This document shows, in pieces, positions 46,972-56,310 of a DNA stretch of 64,000 nucleotides; within the stretch, counting starts at the first letter, position 1; each line of letters starts with the position of its first letter. The position numbers were made by a program, and so were the translations under genes. The notes beneath the pieces are model-generated. The model was not told the origin of the DNA, ran no database searches, and worked only from the letters and a program-made list of their open reading frames with translations. Origin of the DNA: Cytobacillus oceanisediminis 2691 (lineage in GTDB: Bacteria > Bacillota > Bacilli > Bacillales > Cytobacillaceae); assembly GCF_000294775.2 (NCBI RefSeq), contig NZ_CP015506.1:4253501-4317500 (forward strand), in the 5' to 3' direction.

Positions 46972-48426
46972 CTAACCTAGCTCATTGGCACTGCCAAACT
47001 TTCTGATTTCATAAAATGGCTTGCACTTTTCCTTATAGGAAAACATGATTTTTAGTCCAATGCTGTCTTCGATTCTCTTTTTATGGGCATCATTTTCCCC
47101 TGAGAATACCGCTGCTGTGTCTGGGGTGGTTTCGATTAAGACAGCTTCATGGTCATTGCCTCGATGTTCCCACAGTTCTCTTTCCAGCCTGAAGGCAATG
47201 GTTTCAGCACTCAGCACTCTTCCGGTGCCTTCACATACTTGACACCTTTCGGTAAGTGATTCTGAAATGGCCGGTTTCGTTTTTTTTCGGGTCATCTGGA
47301 GGATTCCAAGCGGGGTGAATCCAACAAGTTTAGTGCGTCTTTCATCCTTTTTCAGCGCATTTTCCATGGTGGAGAGGATATGGTTGCGGTCAGATGCTTC
47401 TTTCATGTCGATAAAATCGATTAGGATCATGCCGCCTATATCGCGGAGCCGGATCTGTCTTGCAGCTTCTTCGGCCGCCTGCTGGTTCGTTTTTAACACA
47501 GTTTCCCTGCGGTCCTGCTTACCGGCGAACTTTCCGGTATTTACATCGATGACTGTTAAAGCTTCGGTTTCATCAAAAATAAGATATGCGCCAGTTTCAA
47601 GCCATACAATCCGTTTCAGCGCTTTATCAATTTCAGATTCAACATTAAAAGCGGAGAAGATATTTTCCTTGCCAGAATGCAGCCGAATTGGCAGGCAGGT
47701 GTGTTTCTGGAGCACACTCTTCAGTGTTAAGTCGTCCACTGCGATTTCTCCATCGGCCAGTTTCTTTGCTTCTTCTTTAATTTTCTCAATAAAAGAATCC
47801 GCTTCGTAAACTTTTCCCGGTTTTTTCTTTCCTTCTGCTGCCCTTAAAAGGTCCCTGTACTCCAGTCTTAGCCTTTCAAGTTCATCTATGAGTTCAATTT
47901 CTTTCTTGTTATCACAGGATGTTCTGAAAATCAGCCCTTCATTCTCTTTCTTAGCACGATAGCCAAATTGGCGCCAGTTTTCTCTTGCTTCACTATCCTC
48001 AATTTTCTTGGATACAGCAACATAACGGCCATTTGGCATATATATCAGCGAATCTCCTGAAAACTCAAGCACCCCTGACAATCTCGGTCCTTTAGTTCCG
48101 GCAGCGTCCTTTTCAACTTGAACAAGTATTCTTTCTCCCTGATGGACAAAAGAAGAGATGCTCCGTTTTTCCTTTACTTGAGATTCTTCGGCAGAACAAA
48201 CATAGGCTGCCAGTTTGTCCCGGTGTATAAATCCGCTTTGATCTTCCCCAATCTCTACAAAAGCTGCATTCAATCCAGGCATTACTTTTGCAACGGTGCC
48301 CAAGTAAATATCCCCTACTGATGAACGCTGCTTCGGCTGATCGATAAATAGCTTCTCGACCCTCTTATCTTTTAAATGTGCAAACCGGCGCTCTCTTGAT
48401 GCATAATTTACAACTAACATGTCCAA
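46972..48426 (-). CDS. rng: RNase E/G family ribonuclease
   Basis: A 484-residue single-strand-specific endoribonuclease with an S1 domain (about residues 35-125), a catalytic DNase I-like region with metal-binding aspartates in VIDVNTGKF and ILIDFIDM, and the zinc-link CQVCEGTGR. No C-terminal degradosome scaffold, so it is RNase G-like. B. subtilis 168 lacks this enzyme and uses RNase Y and J, but other Bacillaceae carry it beside rplU. Start TTG 48426 follows GAGGAA by 7 bases; ATG two codons later is an alternative. Confidence 0.92.
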   Translation of the reverse strand: MDMLVVNYASRERRFAHLKDKRVEKLFIDQPKQRSSVGDIYLGTVAKVMPGLNAAFVEIGEDQSGFIHRDKLAAYVCSAEESQVKEKRSISSFVHQGERILVQVEKDAAGTKGPRLSGVLEFSGDSLIYMPNGRYVAVSKKIEDSEARENWRQFGYRAKKENEGLIFRTSCDNKKEIELIDELERLRLEYRDLLRAAEGKKKPGKVYEADSFIEKIKEEAKKLADGEIAVDDLTLKSVLQKHTCLPIRLHSGKENIFSAFNVESEIDKALKRIVWLETGAYLIFDETEALTVIDVNTGKFAGKQDRRETVLKTNQQAAEEAARQIRLRDIGGMILIDFIDMKEASDRNHILSTMENALKKDERRTKLVGFTPLGILQMTRKKTKPAISESLTERCQVCEGTGRVLSAETIAFRLERELWEHRGNDHEAVLIETTPDTAAVFSGENDAHKKRIEDSIGLKIMFSYKEKCKPFYEIRKFGSANELG

Positions 48427-48480
48427 AACTATTTCCTCACTTTAAACCATTATTTATTCATTTCAATAAAAACTCGCTCT

Positions 48481-49347
48481 TCAGTAAACATAAAGCAAAT
48501 CTCCAATTTTAGCAGTCAGCACTTTTTCTGCAAAGCACGCATGCAGCAATTCATTTTCATCTAAAGCACCCTTCTCTTTCCCGTCCTTTTCAACTATGAT
48601 TGGGTGTTTGCATCCTCGCTGAAATCTTTCCAGAACGTCAATAACCAATTCTTCCTCTCTTACAACGATAGGTTTTAATGTCCGGAAGTCGCTGTGCTTC
48701 CCATAGTATCTTTCGAGGAGAAAACGGATAAATATGAATCGGCTCTGCTTCCATTCATGATATAGCGAAAACACCAAAAAAGCGAGGACTACCCATATAT
48801 TCAGGTTTACAGGAGAGGTCAGCAAAGTTAATATTATGAAACTGAATAGACCCGCAGCCGAAATGAAAAGTGTTTTTCTGTGCGCTTCCGGAAATGCCTT
48901 ATTAAGAGAAAGCCATAAAAAAACAAGCTTTCCTCCATCTAATGGCCATACAGGTAGCAGATTAAAAATCAGGATCATTAAATTGAACTGAATAAACAGG
49001 TGAAAAATATCAGCAGATACAAAAGAGAGCTCATAAAATAACAGCGCCGCCCCCATCATCCAAATATGCTGAAGCGGCCCTGCTATAATGACTACGATTT
49101 CCTCTTTCAGCGGCCGGTTTCCGTGTTCATCCATTTCCGCTACACCGCCAAATGGCAAAAGGGCGATCTTTTTTATTCTCCAGGAATAAAGGGATGCTGC
49201 AGCTGCATGGCCCATTTCATGAACGAAGATAATCAGGAGCAGCATGCATAATTCCATAAAATGAGCAGTTGCGACAGATAGTCCGATAATGGCCCATAAC
49301 AAAGGATGTATATGAATATATTTAATTAATCCTGTTATTTTATTCAA
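48481..49347 (-). CDS. spoIVFB: Intramembrane metalloprotease SpoIVFB
   Basis: A 288-residue site-2 protease, same length as B. subtilis. Zinc site HEMGH in the second span, and the second motif LLPVWPLDGGKL with the ligand aspartate; a C-terminal CBS domain (about 215-288) senses ATP. It cleaves pro-sigma-K in the mother cell. Starts with TTG, overlapping the spoIVFA stop by eight bases (coupled). Confidence 0.96.
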   Translation of the reverse strand: MNKITGLIKYIHIHPLLWAIIGLSVATAHFMELCMLLLIIFVHEMGHAAAASLYSWRIKKIALLPFGGVAEMDEHGNRPLKEEIVVIIAGPLQHIWMMGAALLFYELSFVSADIFHLFIQFNLMILIFNLLPVWPLDGGKLVFLWLSLNKAFPEAHRKTLFISAAGLFSFIILTLLTSPVNLNIWVVLAFLVFSLYHEWKQSRFIFIRFLLERYYGKHSDFRTLKPIVVREEELVIDVLERFQRGCKHPIIVEKDGKEKGALDENELLHACFAEKVLTAKIGDLLYVY

Positions 49348-50116
49348 ATGGGATCACCTGGATCGGATCTATAAAATCATCATCTTTTTTAATCGCGAAA
49401 TAGAAAGACCCTTTTTCTCCATCACCGGTGTCACCTGCAGTGCCAATACCGGTTCCTTTTTCAACATATTGATATAAATTCACATTAATTTCAGCCAAAT
49501 TGCCATACCAGGACTCACTTTTATCACCATGCTGAATAATAACCGTATTTCCGAAACCATCTTTCTTTCCAGCAAACCGCACAAGCCCTTCACTCATTGC
49601 TTCGATGGATGCTTCTTTACCTGTTTCGATTGTTATTCTCTGTCCATTATCATTAAAGTCTTCCAGGATTTTTGCAGAAGCAGGCAATGCATACTCACTG
49701 TTTTCTTCAACGTTCTTCTCATCTTTTTTGCCATCTGAAAATGGCAGCAGTGCCAGTGGTTTTCCGAATTGTTCTTCATACCAGCCGGAAACTGCGGCGA
49801 ATTGAAAATCCTTCTCCATGGCTGCCTTTACAAAATCTCTAGCAGGATCAAATGTCGCAGCCTGGTTTTTAAAAAGAATAGCAGCGAATAAAAAAATACA
49901 GGCAGAAGCTAGCAGCTTGAATAGAAATAGTTCCTTTCGAAATAAAGGGTGGTTCCCCTCATCGAGTTTGCTCTCGTATGAAGGCAGCTTACTAAACCCA
50001 TACCGCTCTTCATCTTCTGTCCAAAGAACTGTTGAATCTTTCTTATTTGAGAATCTTTCTTTCTCTTTTTTTCTCCGCTCAATTCTCTTGCGTATTTCAT
50101 CCGCTCTTGAATTCAT
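49340..50116 (-). CDS. spoIVFA: SpoIVFB regulator SpoIVFA
   Basis: A 258-residue membrane protein (B. subtilis 264): a cytoplasmic N-terminal region, one span (about residues 70-88) and an extracytoplasmic LytM/M23-like domain (about 170-257). The catalytic HxH of M23 peptidases is replaced by FYFAI, so it is a pseudopeptidase. It holds SpoIVFB inactive together with BofA and is cut by SpoIVB. Confidence 0.92.
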   Translation of the reverse strand: MNSRADEIRKRIERRKKEKERFSNKKDSTVLWTEDEERYGFSKLPSYESKLDEGNHPLFRKELFLFKLLASACIFLFAAILFKNQAATFDPARDFVKAAMEKDFQFAAVSGWYEEQFGKPLALLPFSDGKKDEKNVEENSEYALPASAKILEDFNDNGQRITIETGKEASIEAMSEGLVRFAGKKDGFGNTVIIQHGDKSESWYGNLAEINVNLYQYVEKGTGIGTAGDTGDGEKGSFYFAIKKDDDFIDPIQVIPFE

Positions 50117-50202
50117 AATATCCCCACCATTTCTATATAGCTCTATTTGTACAAGTTTATGAGTTGTCCAAATAGAGTATGACTTGAAGTGGGTGTCTGA
50201 GA

Positions 50203-50238
50203 TAAAAAAATAAACCGGAGAAGTCTCCCCGGCTTTTG
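50203..50238 (-). terminator. Terminator after minD
   Basis: GCCGGGGAG-ACTT-CTCCGGTTT on the minus strand followed by ATTTTTTT. Confidence 0.8.
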
Positions 50239-50253
50239 TTCGATAAATTATAA

Positions 50254-51057
50254 TTATTTAACACCAAAAAACTTTTTTAGTTTTGAGAATACACCTTTAT
50301 TCTCTTCTTCAAGAGGCTGAAGCGGAACAGCTTCACCAAGTATGCGGCGGGCGATATTACGGTAAGCAACAGAAGCCTTACTGTTAGGGTTTAATGCAAT
50401 AGGCTCACCATGATTGGATGCCTTGATTACTTCATCATCATCTGCCACAATTCCAATTAAATCAATCGACAAATGTGCGGTAATTTCATCTACATCGAGC
50501 ATGTCGCCATTTTTCATCATATGGCTTCTAATTCTATTTATTATCAGTTTTGGAGCCTCTACATTTTCCTCTTTTTCAAGCAAGCCGATAATCCGGTCAG
50601 CATCACGTACGGCTGAAACTTCCGGAGTGGTAACAACAATTGCTTTATCAGCACCGGCAACAGCATTTTTGTACCCCTGCTCAATTCCAGCAGGGCAGTC
50701 TATGACAATATAGTCATAATCCTGCTTTAATTCATCGACCAGCTTTTTCATCTGCTCTGGAGTAACAGCCGTCTTATCACTTGTTTGAGCAGCAGGAAGC
50801 AAATACAGCAAATCATCAAACCGTTTGTCTTTAACCACAGCCTGATGTATTTTGCACCGGCCTTCGACTACATCGACCAGATCATAAATAATGCGGTTTT
50901 CCAATCCCATCACCACATCAAGATTTCGAAGGCCAATGTCTGTATCCACCAGGCACACTCTTTTCCCCTGAAGGGCAAGAGCAGTACCTACATTTGCGGA
51001 AGTAGTCGTTTTTCCGACTCCGCCTTTTCCGGACGTAATGACAATCGCTTCTCCCAT
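50254..51057 (-). CDS. minD: Septum site-determining ATPase MinD
   Basis: A 267-residue deviant-Walker ATPase with GKGGVGKTT (residues 10-18), VDTDIGLRNLD and a C-terminal amphipathic membrane-targeting helix (FSKLKKFFGVK). It recruits MinC to block polar division. AGGGGGAAG precedes the ATG; it begins one base after the minC stop region, in one operon. Confidence 0.97.
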   Translation of the reverse strand: MGEAIVITSGKGGVGKTTTSANVGTALALQGKRVCLVDTDIGLRNLDVVMGLENRIIYDLVDVVEGRCKIHQAVVKDKRFDDLLYLLPAAQTSDKTAVTPEQMKKLVDELKQDYDYIVIDCPAGIEQGYKNAVAGADKAIVVTTPEVSAVRDADRIIGLLEKEENVEAPKLIINRIRSHMMKNGDMLDVDEITAHLSIDLIGIVADDDEVIKASNHGEPIALNPNSKASVAYRNIARRILGEAVPLQPLEEENKGVFSKLKKFFGVK

Positions 51058-51058
51058 C

Positions 51059-51736
51059 CTAGCTTCCCCCTTGCAATCTAGTTATATTAGGTCTCAGATG
51101 CATTAATACTTGTAATCTATCTACAGTTATTTGATCATTTTCATCTATGTAAGCACATTCCATTTCTCTTTTTTCGTCATCCTGATCCTTGTCTGGAGCC
51201 CGGTTAATACAATTGCTGATCCTTAATTGGGATGGTTTCATAAGCGAAGCAACGATCACAGCTTCCTTATTCCCATGGCATCCGGCATGGGCTATGCCTT
51301 TTAGCGCCCCCATTATAAAGATGTTTCCACCTGCCATGACAGTGCCTCCGGGGTTTACATCTCCGATAAGAAGCAGATCTCCCGCCACTTCGAGAACCTG
51401 CCCGGAACGAATCACCTTCGCAACAGATACAATTTCATTTTCTTCCTTCTGTTTTTCAGCTTCTTCTTTGGTAATGACATTCGAGCTTATAGACTCAACG
51501 ATCAGGTTCTTCTTTTGCCTTATTAACTCCTTCAATTCTTCCTGCTGCTCTTCTGTGAGATAACGATTGCCGACTTGTACCCTCACTGAAAGAAGCCGGT
51601 CTTCAACCGATCTCGAGTTTTCTGAAAGCTTTCTATCAAGTTCTTTCTTCAGCTCTCCATATGAACAGGAATCATCGAGATGCAGTGTCAGACCATCTTT
51701 CGTCCCTTTTATTGTAACGTTTTGGTTTTTTTTCAT
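51059..51736 (-). CDS. minC: Septum site-determining protein MinC
   Basis: A 225-residue FtsZ inhibitor with an N-terminal FtsZ-binding domain (1-about 100) and a C-terminal beta-helix (about 120-220) with [30 protein letters not shown] precedes the ATG. Immediately upstream of minD. Confidence 0.95.
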   Translation of the reverse strand: MKKNQNVTIKGTKDGLTLHLDDSCSYGELKKELDRKLSENSRSVEDRLLSVRVQVGNRYLTEEQQEELKELIRQKKNLIVESISSNVITKEEAEKQKEENEIVSVAKVIRSGQVLEVAGDLLLIGDVNPGGTVMAGGNIFIMGALKGIAHAGCHGNKEAVIVASLMKPSQLRISNCINRAPDKDQDDEKREMECAYIDENDQITVDRLQVLMHLRPNITRLQGGS

Positions 51737-51940
51737 TTCAAGATGTTCACCTCAATGATAAGAAACACATAAGTGCTGGTGGCACTCTATTTTAAAGCAG
51801 TCCATGAACTGCTATATTTTCAATCAGCCTCGCAGGGCCATTCTTTTAAAAATAAATTATGTCAATTATCCCTATCCAATTTGCCCATAAAGGTAGAATT
51901 CGACAGAAACCTTCTAAATTCCTTTTTTACTAAAAATTAT

Positions 51941-51982
51941 TCATTTAAAAGAAACCGGATTAATCCGGTTTCTTTTAAATGA
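51941..51982. terminator. 42-base perfect palindrome after mreD
   Basis: TCATTTAAAAGAAACCGGATT and its exact reverse complement with no spacer. It would act as a terminator for the mreBCD transcript. The rest of 51737-52009 shows nothing else. Confidence 0.75.
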
Positions 51983-52009
51983 ACTGTGAAATTATATCAC
52001 TTCAAACAA

Positions 52010-52525
52010 TTAGTCGTTTAAGCTATCTGAAAATTTTTCAGAAAGTCTTTTAAATGGATAAACAGCTAAAATAATGAAAATGGCATTTAAAATCAGAGTT
52101 GGCACGAGGCGTGACGATAGAAAAGCTGCAAAAACCATATCAGTATGGTGAATTAATAAGTTCATCTGGTAGACACCGGCCTCAAGGAGAGTGATGCCTA
52201 AAAGCACAATGATGGAAGCCATAGCCATATTTGTCTGAAGAATTTTCATTAGTTTAGTTGTAATAAAAGCAATGACTGGAAATAGAAACAGGTAAATGCC
52301 GATAATTTCAACATATACAATATCAAAAAGCAAGCCGAATAATAAGCCGTAAAGAATTCCGTGTTTTTTTGAGCCAAAGATGGTCAAAAAAAGCAATCCG
52401 GCCAGCAGGAAACGGGGAACAGCTATTTTTCCGCTGCCTAACAAATCATGCGGAGTTATTTGAACAAATATGCTTTCACCGATAAATAAGGCCAGGAGTA
52501 TGAGAGGAAGAAGGAATCTTCTCAC
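52010..52525 (-). CDS. mreD: Rod shape-determining protein MreD
   Basis: A 171-residue membrane protein with five or six spans (B. subtilis 172). GTG start overlaps the mreC stop (GTGA) and has GGAGGAACT upstream. Part of the elongasome with MreB, MreC and RodA. Confidence 0.95.
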   Translation of the reverse strand: MRRFLLPLILLALFIGESIFVQITPHDLLGSGKIAVPRFLLAGLLFLTIFGSKKHGILYGLLFGLLFDIVYVEIIGIYLFLFPVIAFITTKLMKILQTNMAMASIIVLLGITLLEAGVYQMNLLIHHTDMVFAAFLSSRLVPTLILNAIFIILAVYPFKRLSEKFSDSLND

Positions 52526-53406
52526 AGTTCCTCCTCCTTCTCATCAACCATTTCCATTAGCTCAGGCTGTAAAGCACCTCTTTTGACGACCATTACATGT
52601 CCAATATCGTAGAAATCTGCCCCCGGCTTAACATAGGCGGTTTGAGTGAGACCAAATTCATCAGGAACAACATCTACAACCTTCCCAATCGGAAGGCTCT
52701 CAGGAAAAACACCGCCCAGACCTGAAGTAATAACGTTTTGATCCTTTTTTACCTTTGCATCATAAGGAATTCGCTTAAGCAAAAGAAGACCTTTTTCTTT
52801 ATCATAGCCTTCTATCAGACCGAAAAAGTTATTATCGCCCGCCTGAATTTTTGCAGAGATGCGATTTGTCGGGTCCATTGAACTAAGAAGCTGAACTGTT
52901 GAAGTAAAGGTATTGCTGCTTTTCACTTTGCCGATCAGGCCTTTAGACGTAATAACAGCCATGTTCGGTTCAATGCCAGCATTTTTTCCCTTATTAATGA
53001 TAAGCAATTCATGCCATCTGTCGGGATTTCTTCCTATAACAGTTGCCTGCTTTGGCTCAAATTCACTTAAAGAGTCTTTCTTATCCAGAATCTCACGAAG
53101 TTCTGTATTATCCTTTTTCAGTCGCTGAACCTCAGACTCAAGGCGCGCAAGCTCATCCAGCCTTGTCTTTAGCTCTTTATTTTCTTTGTATGTATTTTGC
53201 AAGTCTTCGACATTTTCAAAGAATCCTGCCACATAATTCACTGGGCTGGAAACAGCATTTTGTATAAACCCGGTAGTATCTTTTAAAAATTGTTCAGGCC
53301 AGGTCAAATTTTCTCTATCTTTTAAAGAAAATCCAATCAATGCCACGAGAATAATAATGCTGACAAGCAAAATAATCAGGCGTTTGTTCAAAAAGAACTG
53401 TGGCAT
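52522..53406 (-). CDS. mreC: Rod shape-determining protein MreC
   Basis: A 294-residue bitopic protein: N-terminal span (about residues 9-27), coiled coil (about 65-110) and two extracytoplasmic beta-domains (about 120-275) with VIGRNPDRWHELLIINKG. Forms filaments outside the membrane that organise lateral wall synthesis. Confidence 0.96.
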   Translation of the reverse strand: MPQFFLNKRLIILLVSIIILVALIGFSLKDRENLTWPEQFLKDTTGFIQNAVSSPVNYVAGFFENVEDLQNTYKENKELKTRLDELARLESEVQRLKKDNTELREILDKKDSLSEFEPKQATVIGRNPDRWHELLIINKGKNAGIEPNMAVITSKGLIGKVKSSNTFTSTVQLLSSMDPTNRISAKIQAGDNNFFGLIEGYDKEKGLLLLKRIPYDAKVKKDQNVITSGLGGVFPESLPIGKVVDVVPDEFGLTQTAYVKPGADFYDIGHVMVVKRGALQPELMEMVDEKEEEL

Positions 53407-53519
53407 CCGTTACACCTCGATTAGTATTTTTTCAGAAAAGATTGCGCCATTCAGGCACTGCTCAACAAAATATAACATATATCTGCAAAATTATCATTTA
53501 TGGTTCAAGAAAAAAACCA

Positions 53520-53558
53520 AATTTGAGCCCATGCACTTTTTAAGAAGTGAATGGGCTT
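53520..53558 (-). terminator. Hairpin between mreB and mreC
   Basis: AGCCCATGCACTT (53526-53538) pairs with AAGTGAATGGGCT (53545-53557) with one mismatch; the minus strand has a T-run ten bases further. It may attenuate readthrough from mreB into mreCD. Confidence 0.6.
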
Positions 53559-53584
53559 TATCATTTTCTTATTCAGGCTTCAAT

Positions 53585-54607
53585 TTATCTGGATTCTTTT
53601 GCTTTTGTTTTGAATAAATCGATATGGTCAAGAGCTTTTCCAGTACCAATTGCGACACAGTCCAATGGGTTTTCTGCAATAAGGACAGGCATTTTTGTTT
53701 CTTCGCTGATCACCTTGTCGAGGTTGCGAAGAAGCGCCCCCCCTCCAGTCAGGACAATACCTCGGTCCATAATATCTGCTGCCAGTTCAGGAGGAGTTTT
53801 TTCAAGAGTATTTTTTACTGCATCCACAATCGCATATACAGTATCATTCAATGCTTTTGAAATTTCTTCAGCAGTAATTTCAATTGTTTTTGGCAGGCCT
53901 GTCAGCAGGTCACGTCCGCGGATTTCCATGTTTTCAACACCTTCAGGATCTCCTGCAGAGCCAACCTCTACTTTAACGGTTTCTGCTGTACGGTCACCAA
54001 TCATTAAGTTGTAAGTTTTGCGGATATAATTGATGATCGCGTCATCCATTTCATCACCGGCAATGCGGATGGATTGGCTCGTAACAATTCCGCCCAAGGA
54101 GATGATGGCAACTTCGGTAGTTCCTCCCCCGATATCAACCACCATGCTTCCTGTCGGTTCCCAAACAGGAAGATTAGCCCCGATTGCAGCGGCAAACGGC
54201 TCTTCGATGGTATAAGCATCGCGTGCCCCTGCCTGGCGGGTTGCATCGACAACAGCACGTTCTTCAACAGCTGTAATGCCGGATGGCACACAAACCATTA
54301 CATATGGCTTGCCTGCAAAGAAGCCCTTATTTTTATTGGCTTGTTTAATATAATATTTCATCATGACAGCGGTTGTTTCATAATCCGCAATAACGCCATC
54401 CTTCATTGGACGGAGCGCAACAATATTGCCAGGTGTACGGCCGATCATATTTTTTGCATCATTGCCGACAGCTACAATATTTTTAGTATCTGTCTGCAGT
54501 GCTACTACTGACGGCTCTCTGACAACAATTCCTTTTCCTTTAACATAGACAAGTGTATTAGCTGTTCCTAAATCTATTCCAAGGTCTCTAGTACCGATTC
54601 CAAACAT
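53585..54607 (-). CDS. mreB: Rod shape-determining actin MreB
   Basis: A 340-residue actin-like ATPase starting [20 protein letters not shown], with phosphate loops and [12 protein letters not shown], and the adenosine motif [20 protein letters not shown] precedes the ATG. Upstream of mreCD. Confidence 0.97.
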   Translation of the reverse strand: MFGIGTRDLGIDLGTANTLVYVKGKGIVVREPSVVALQTDTKNIVAVGNDAKNMIGRTPGNIVALRPMKDGVIADYETTAVMMKYYIKQANKNKGFFAGKPYVMVCVPSGITAVEERAVVDATRQAGARDAYTIEEPFAAAIGANLPVWEPTGSMVVDIGGGTTEVAIISLGGIVTSQSIRIAGDEMDDAIINYIRKTYNLMIGDRTAETVKVEVGSAGDPEGVENMEIRGRDLLTGLPKTIEITAEEISKALNDTVYAIVDAVKNTLEKTPPELAADIMDRGIVLTGGGALLRNLDKVISEETKMPVLIAENPLDCVAIGTGKALDHIDLFKTKAKESR

Positions 54608-54767
54608 AAATGGTATCTCCCTTTCTGATACAAATTGCTCATTTTCCTAAGTAAGGTATTTTAATGGAATTTTCTTTAATTTTTCTAGTACAATGAGCCT
54701 CCAAAATGCGAGGCATCTCAAAAATCATAACCAATATTATAGCGTAACGTCAAATAAAAACATAGTG

Positions 54768-55457
54768 TTATAAATACCCTTTTTCCTTTAAACTGACAAA
54801 TTTATTTTCACCGATGATAAGATGGTCCAGCACTTCAATGCCGATTATTTTCCCGGACTCTGCAAGTCTCTTGGTTACTTCAATATCTTCCCGGCTTGGA
54901 GTCGGATCACCGCTCGGATGATTATGAATGCAGATAATCGACGCAGCCGATCTGCGAAATGCCTCTTTAAAAACCTCTCTCGGATGAACAATTGAAGCAT
55001 TCAGGCTTCCAATAAAGATGGTCTTCTTATGAAGCACCTGATTTTTTGTATTTAAATAAAGGCATACAAAATGTTCCTGAGACAGGAATCGCATATCATG
55101 CATGACATAATTTGCTCCATCCTCAGGAGAACGGATAGTATATCTGTCGTCATATGTGAGAGTTGAAATCCTCCGGCCAATTTCAACTGCTGCCAGCAGC
55201 TGTATTGCCTTTGCCGATCCTATTCCTTTAATGGCCGTTATTTCATCCAGGGATGCATCCTTTAATAGCCGGAGTCCTTCAAAATGGGTAATAAGCCTGT
55301 TCGCTAATTGGAGGACAGATTCATCTTTCGTGCCTGTTCTGAGTAATATCGCTATCAGTTCGTGATTGGATAAGCTTTGCGGACCATTTAGGACAAAGCG
55401 CTCACGAGGGCGTTCATCCTGAGGGAAATCTTTAATCAATAGAGTATCCGTTTGCAT
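54768..55457 (-). CDS. radC: RadC-family JAB-domain protein
   Basis: A 229-residue protein with an N-terminal helix-hairpin-helix region (about 40-90, IKGIGSAKAIQLL) and a C-terminal MPN/JAB metalloprotease-like domain with HNHPSGDPTPSREDIEVT. Its role is unsettled despite the historical DNA-repair name. GGGAGGAAAAT precedes the ATG; next to maf as in B. subtilis. Confidence 0.94.
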   Translation of the reverse strand: MQTDTLLIKDFPQDERPRERFVLNGPQSLSNHELIAILLRTGTKDESVLQLANRLITHFEGLRLLKDASLDEITAIKGIGSAKAIQLLAAVEIGRRISTLTYDDRYTIRSPEDGANYVMHDMRFLSQEHFVCLYLNTKNQVLHKKTIFIGSLNASIVHPREVFKEAFRRSAASIICIHNHPSGDPTPSREDIEVTKRLAESGKIIGIEVLDHLIIGENKFVSLKEKGYL

Positions 55458-55508
55458 ATTTTCCTCCCTAAACTCTGGGGCCAGGAGCTGAGGATGAAAA
55501 AAAGTATA

Positions 55509-56078
55509 TTAAGGAAGCGAATATCCTGCTTTCCTTAGTTCACGAACCGTTCTGGAGACAGGAAGGCCGACAACAGAGAAATAATCTCCATTTATGCTTT
55601 TTACAAGCATGCTGCCAATGCCTTGTATCCCATATGCACCTGCCTTGTCAAATGGTTCACCGGTGCCGATATAAGAGTCAATTTCTTCATCTGTTAACTC
55701 CCAGAACACCACATCGGTTTTTTCATAAAATGTAATTACATTTTCAGGCGTCACGATGGATACACCTGTGTAAACAGAATGGGTGGTTCCAGACAGACTT
55801 TTGAGCATAGTGAAGGCTTCCTTGCTGCTGCCTGGCTTTCCTAAAACATTGCCGTCTTTAACTACAACTGTATCTGAGCCAATTACATATGAATCAGGGT
55901 GTTTATTAAATACAGCCTGTGCCTTTCTATGGGCAAGCTCCTTCACGATCTCTCCTGGTTTCAGCACTGGATCAAAACTTTCATCGACATCACTGCTGGA
56001 GACTTCAAATTGCAAATGAAGATTTTCAAGAAGTTCTTTTCGCCGCGGGGAAGAAGAGGCTAAAATGAGGTTTTGCAT
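55509..56078 (-). CDS. maf: Maf-family nucleotide pyrophosphatase
   Basis: A 189-residue Maf protein with SSSPRRKELL at the N-terminus, SDTVVVKDG and the substrate-binding KAGAYGIQG. Such enzymes hydrolyse dTTP, UTP or modified nucleotides; B. subtilis Maf affects septation and transformation. AAGGTGATTAC precedes the ATG. Confidence 0.95.
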   Translation of the reverse strand: MQNLILASSSPRRKELLENLHLQFEVSSSDVDESFDPVLKPGEIVKELAHRKAQAVFNKHPDSYVIGSDTVVVKDGNVLGKPGSSKEAFTMLKSLSGTTHSVYTGVSIVTPENVITFYEKTDVVFWELTDEEIDSYIGTGEPFDKAGAYGIQGIGSMLVKSINGDYFSVVGLPVSRTVRELRKAGYSLP

Positions 56079-56206
56079 GTAATCACCTTACCTTTATGTA
56101 TCATATTGGGAGATACAGATTAATCGTATCAAAAAATTGCCAGACAAACAATTTTTAAGAGGTAATTTGTAGATATTTTTATCATAAATTATCGAAATGT
56201 GGCAAA

Positions 56207-56243
56207 AAGAAAGAGTCTGTCTAAATTTCCCGAACAGACTCCA
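56207..56243 (-). terminator. Terminator after spoIIB
   Basis: AGTCTGT (56214-56220) and ACAGACT (56234-56240); the minus strand continues CTTTCTTTTTGCC. Confidence 0.7.
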
Positions 56244-56310
56244 TTTAATATGTGATATTTCCCAGAAAATATTCGAATCGGATAAAATTATGGCACAATA
56301 TGCCGGGTCC

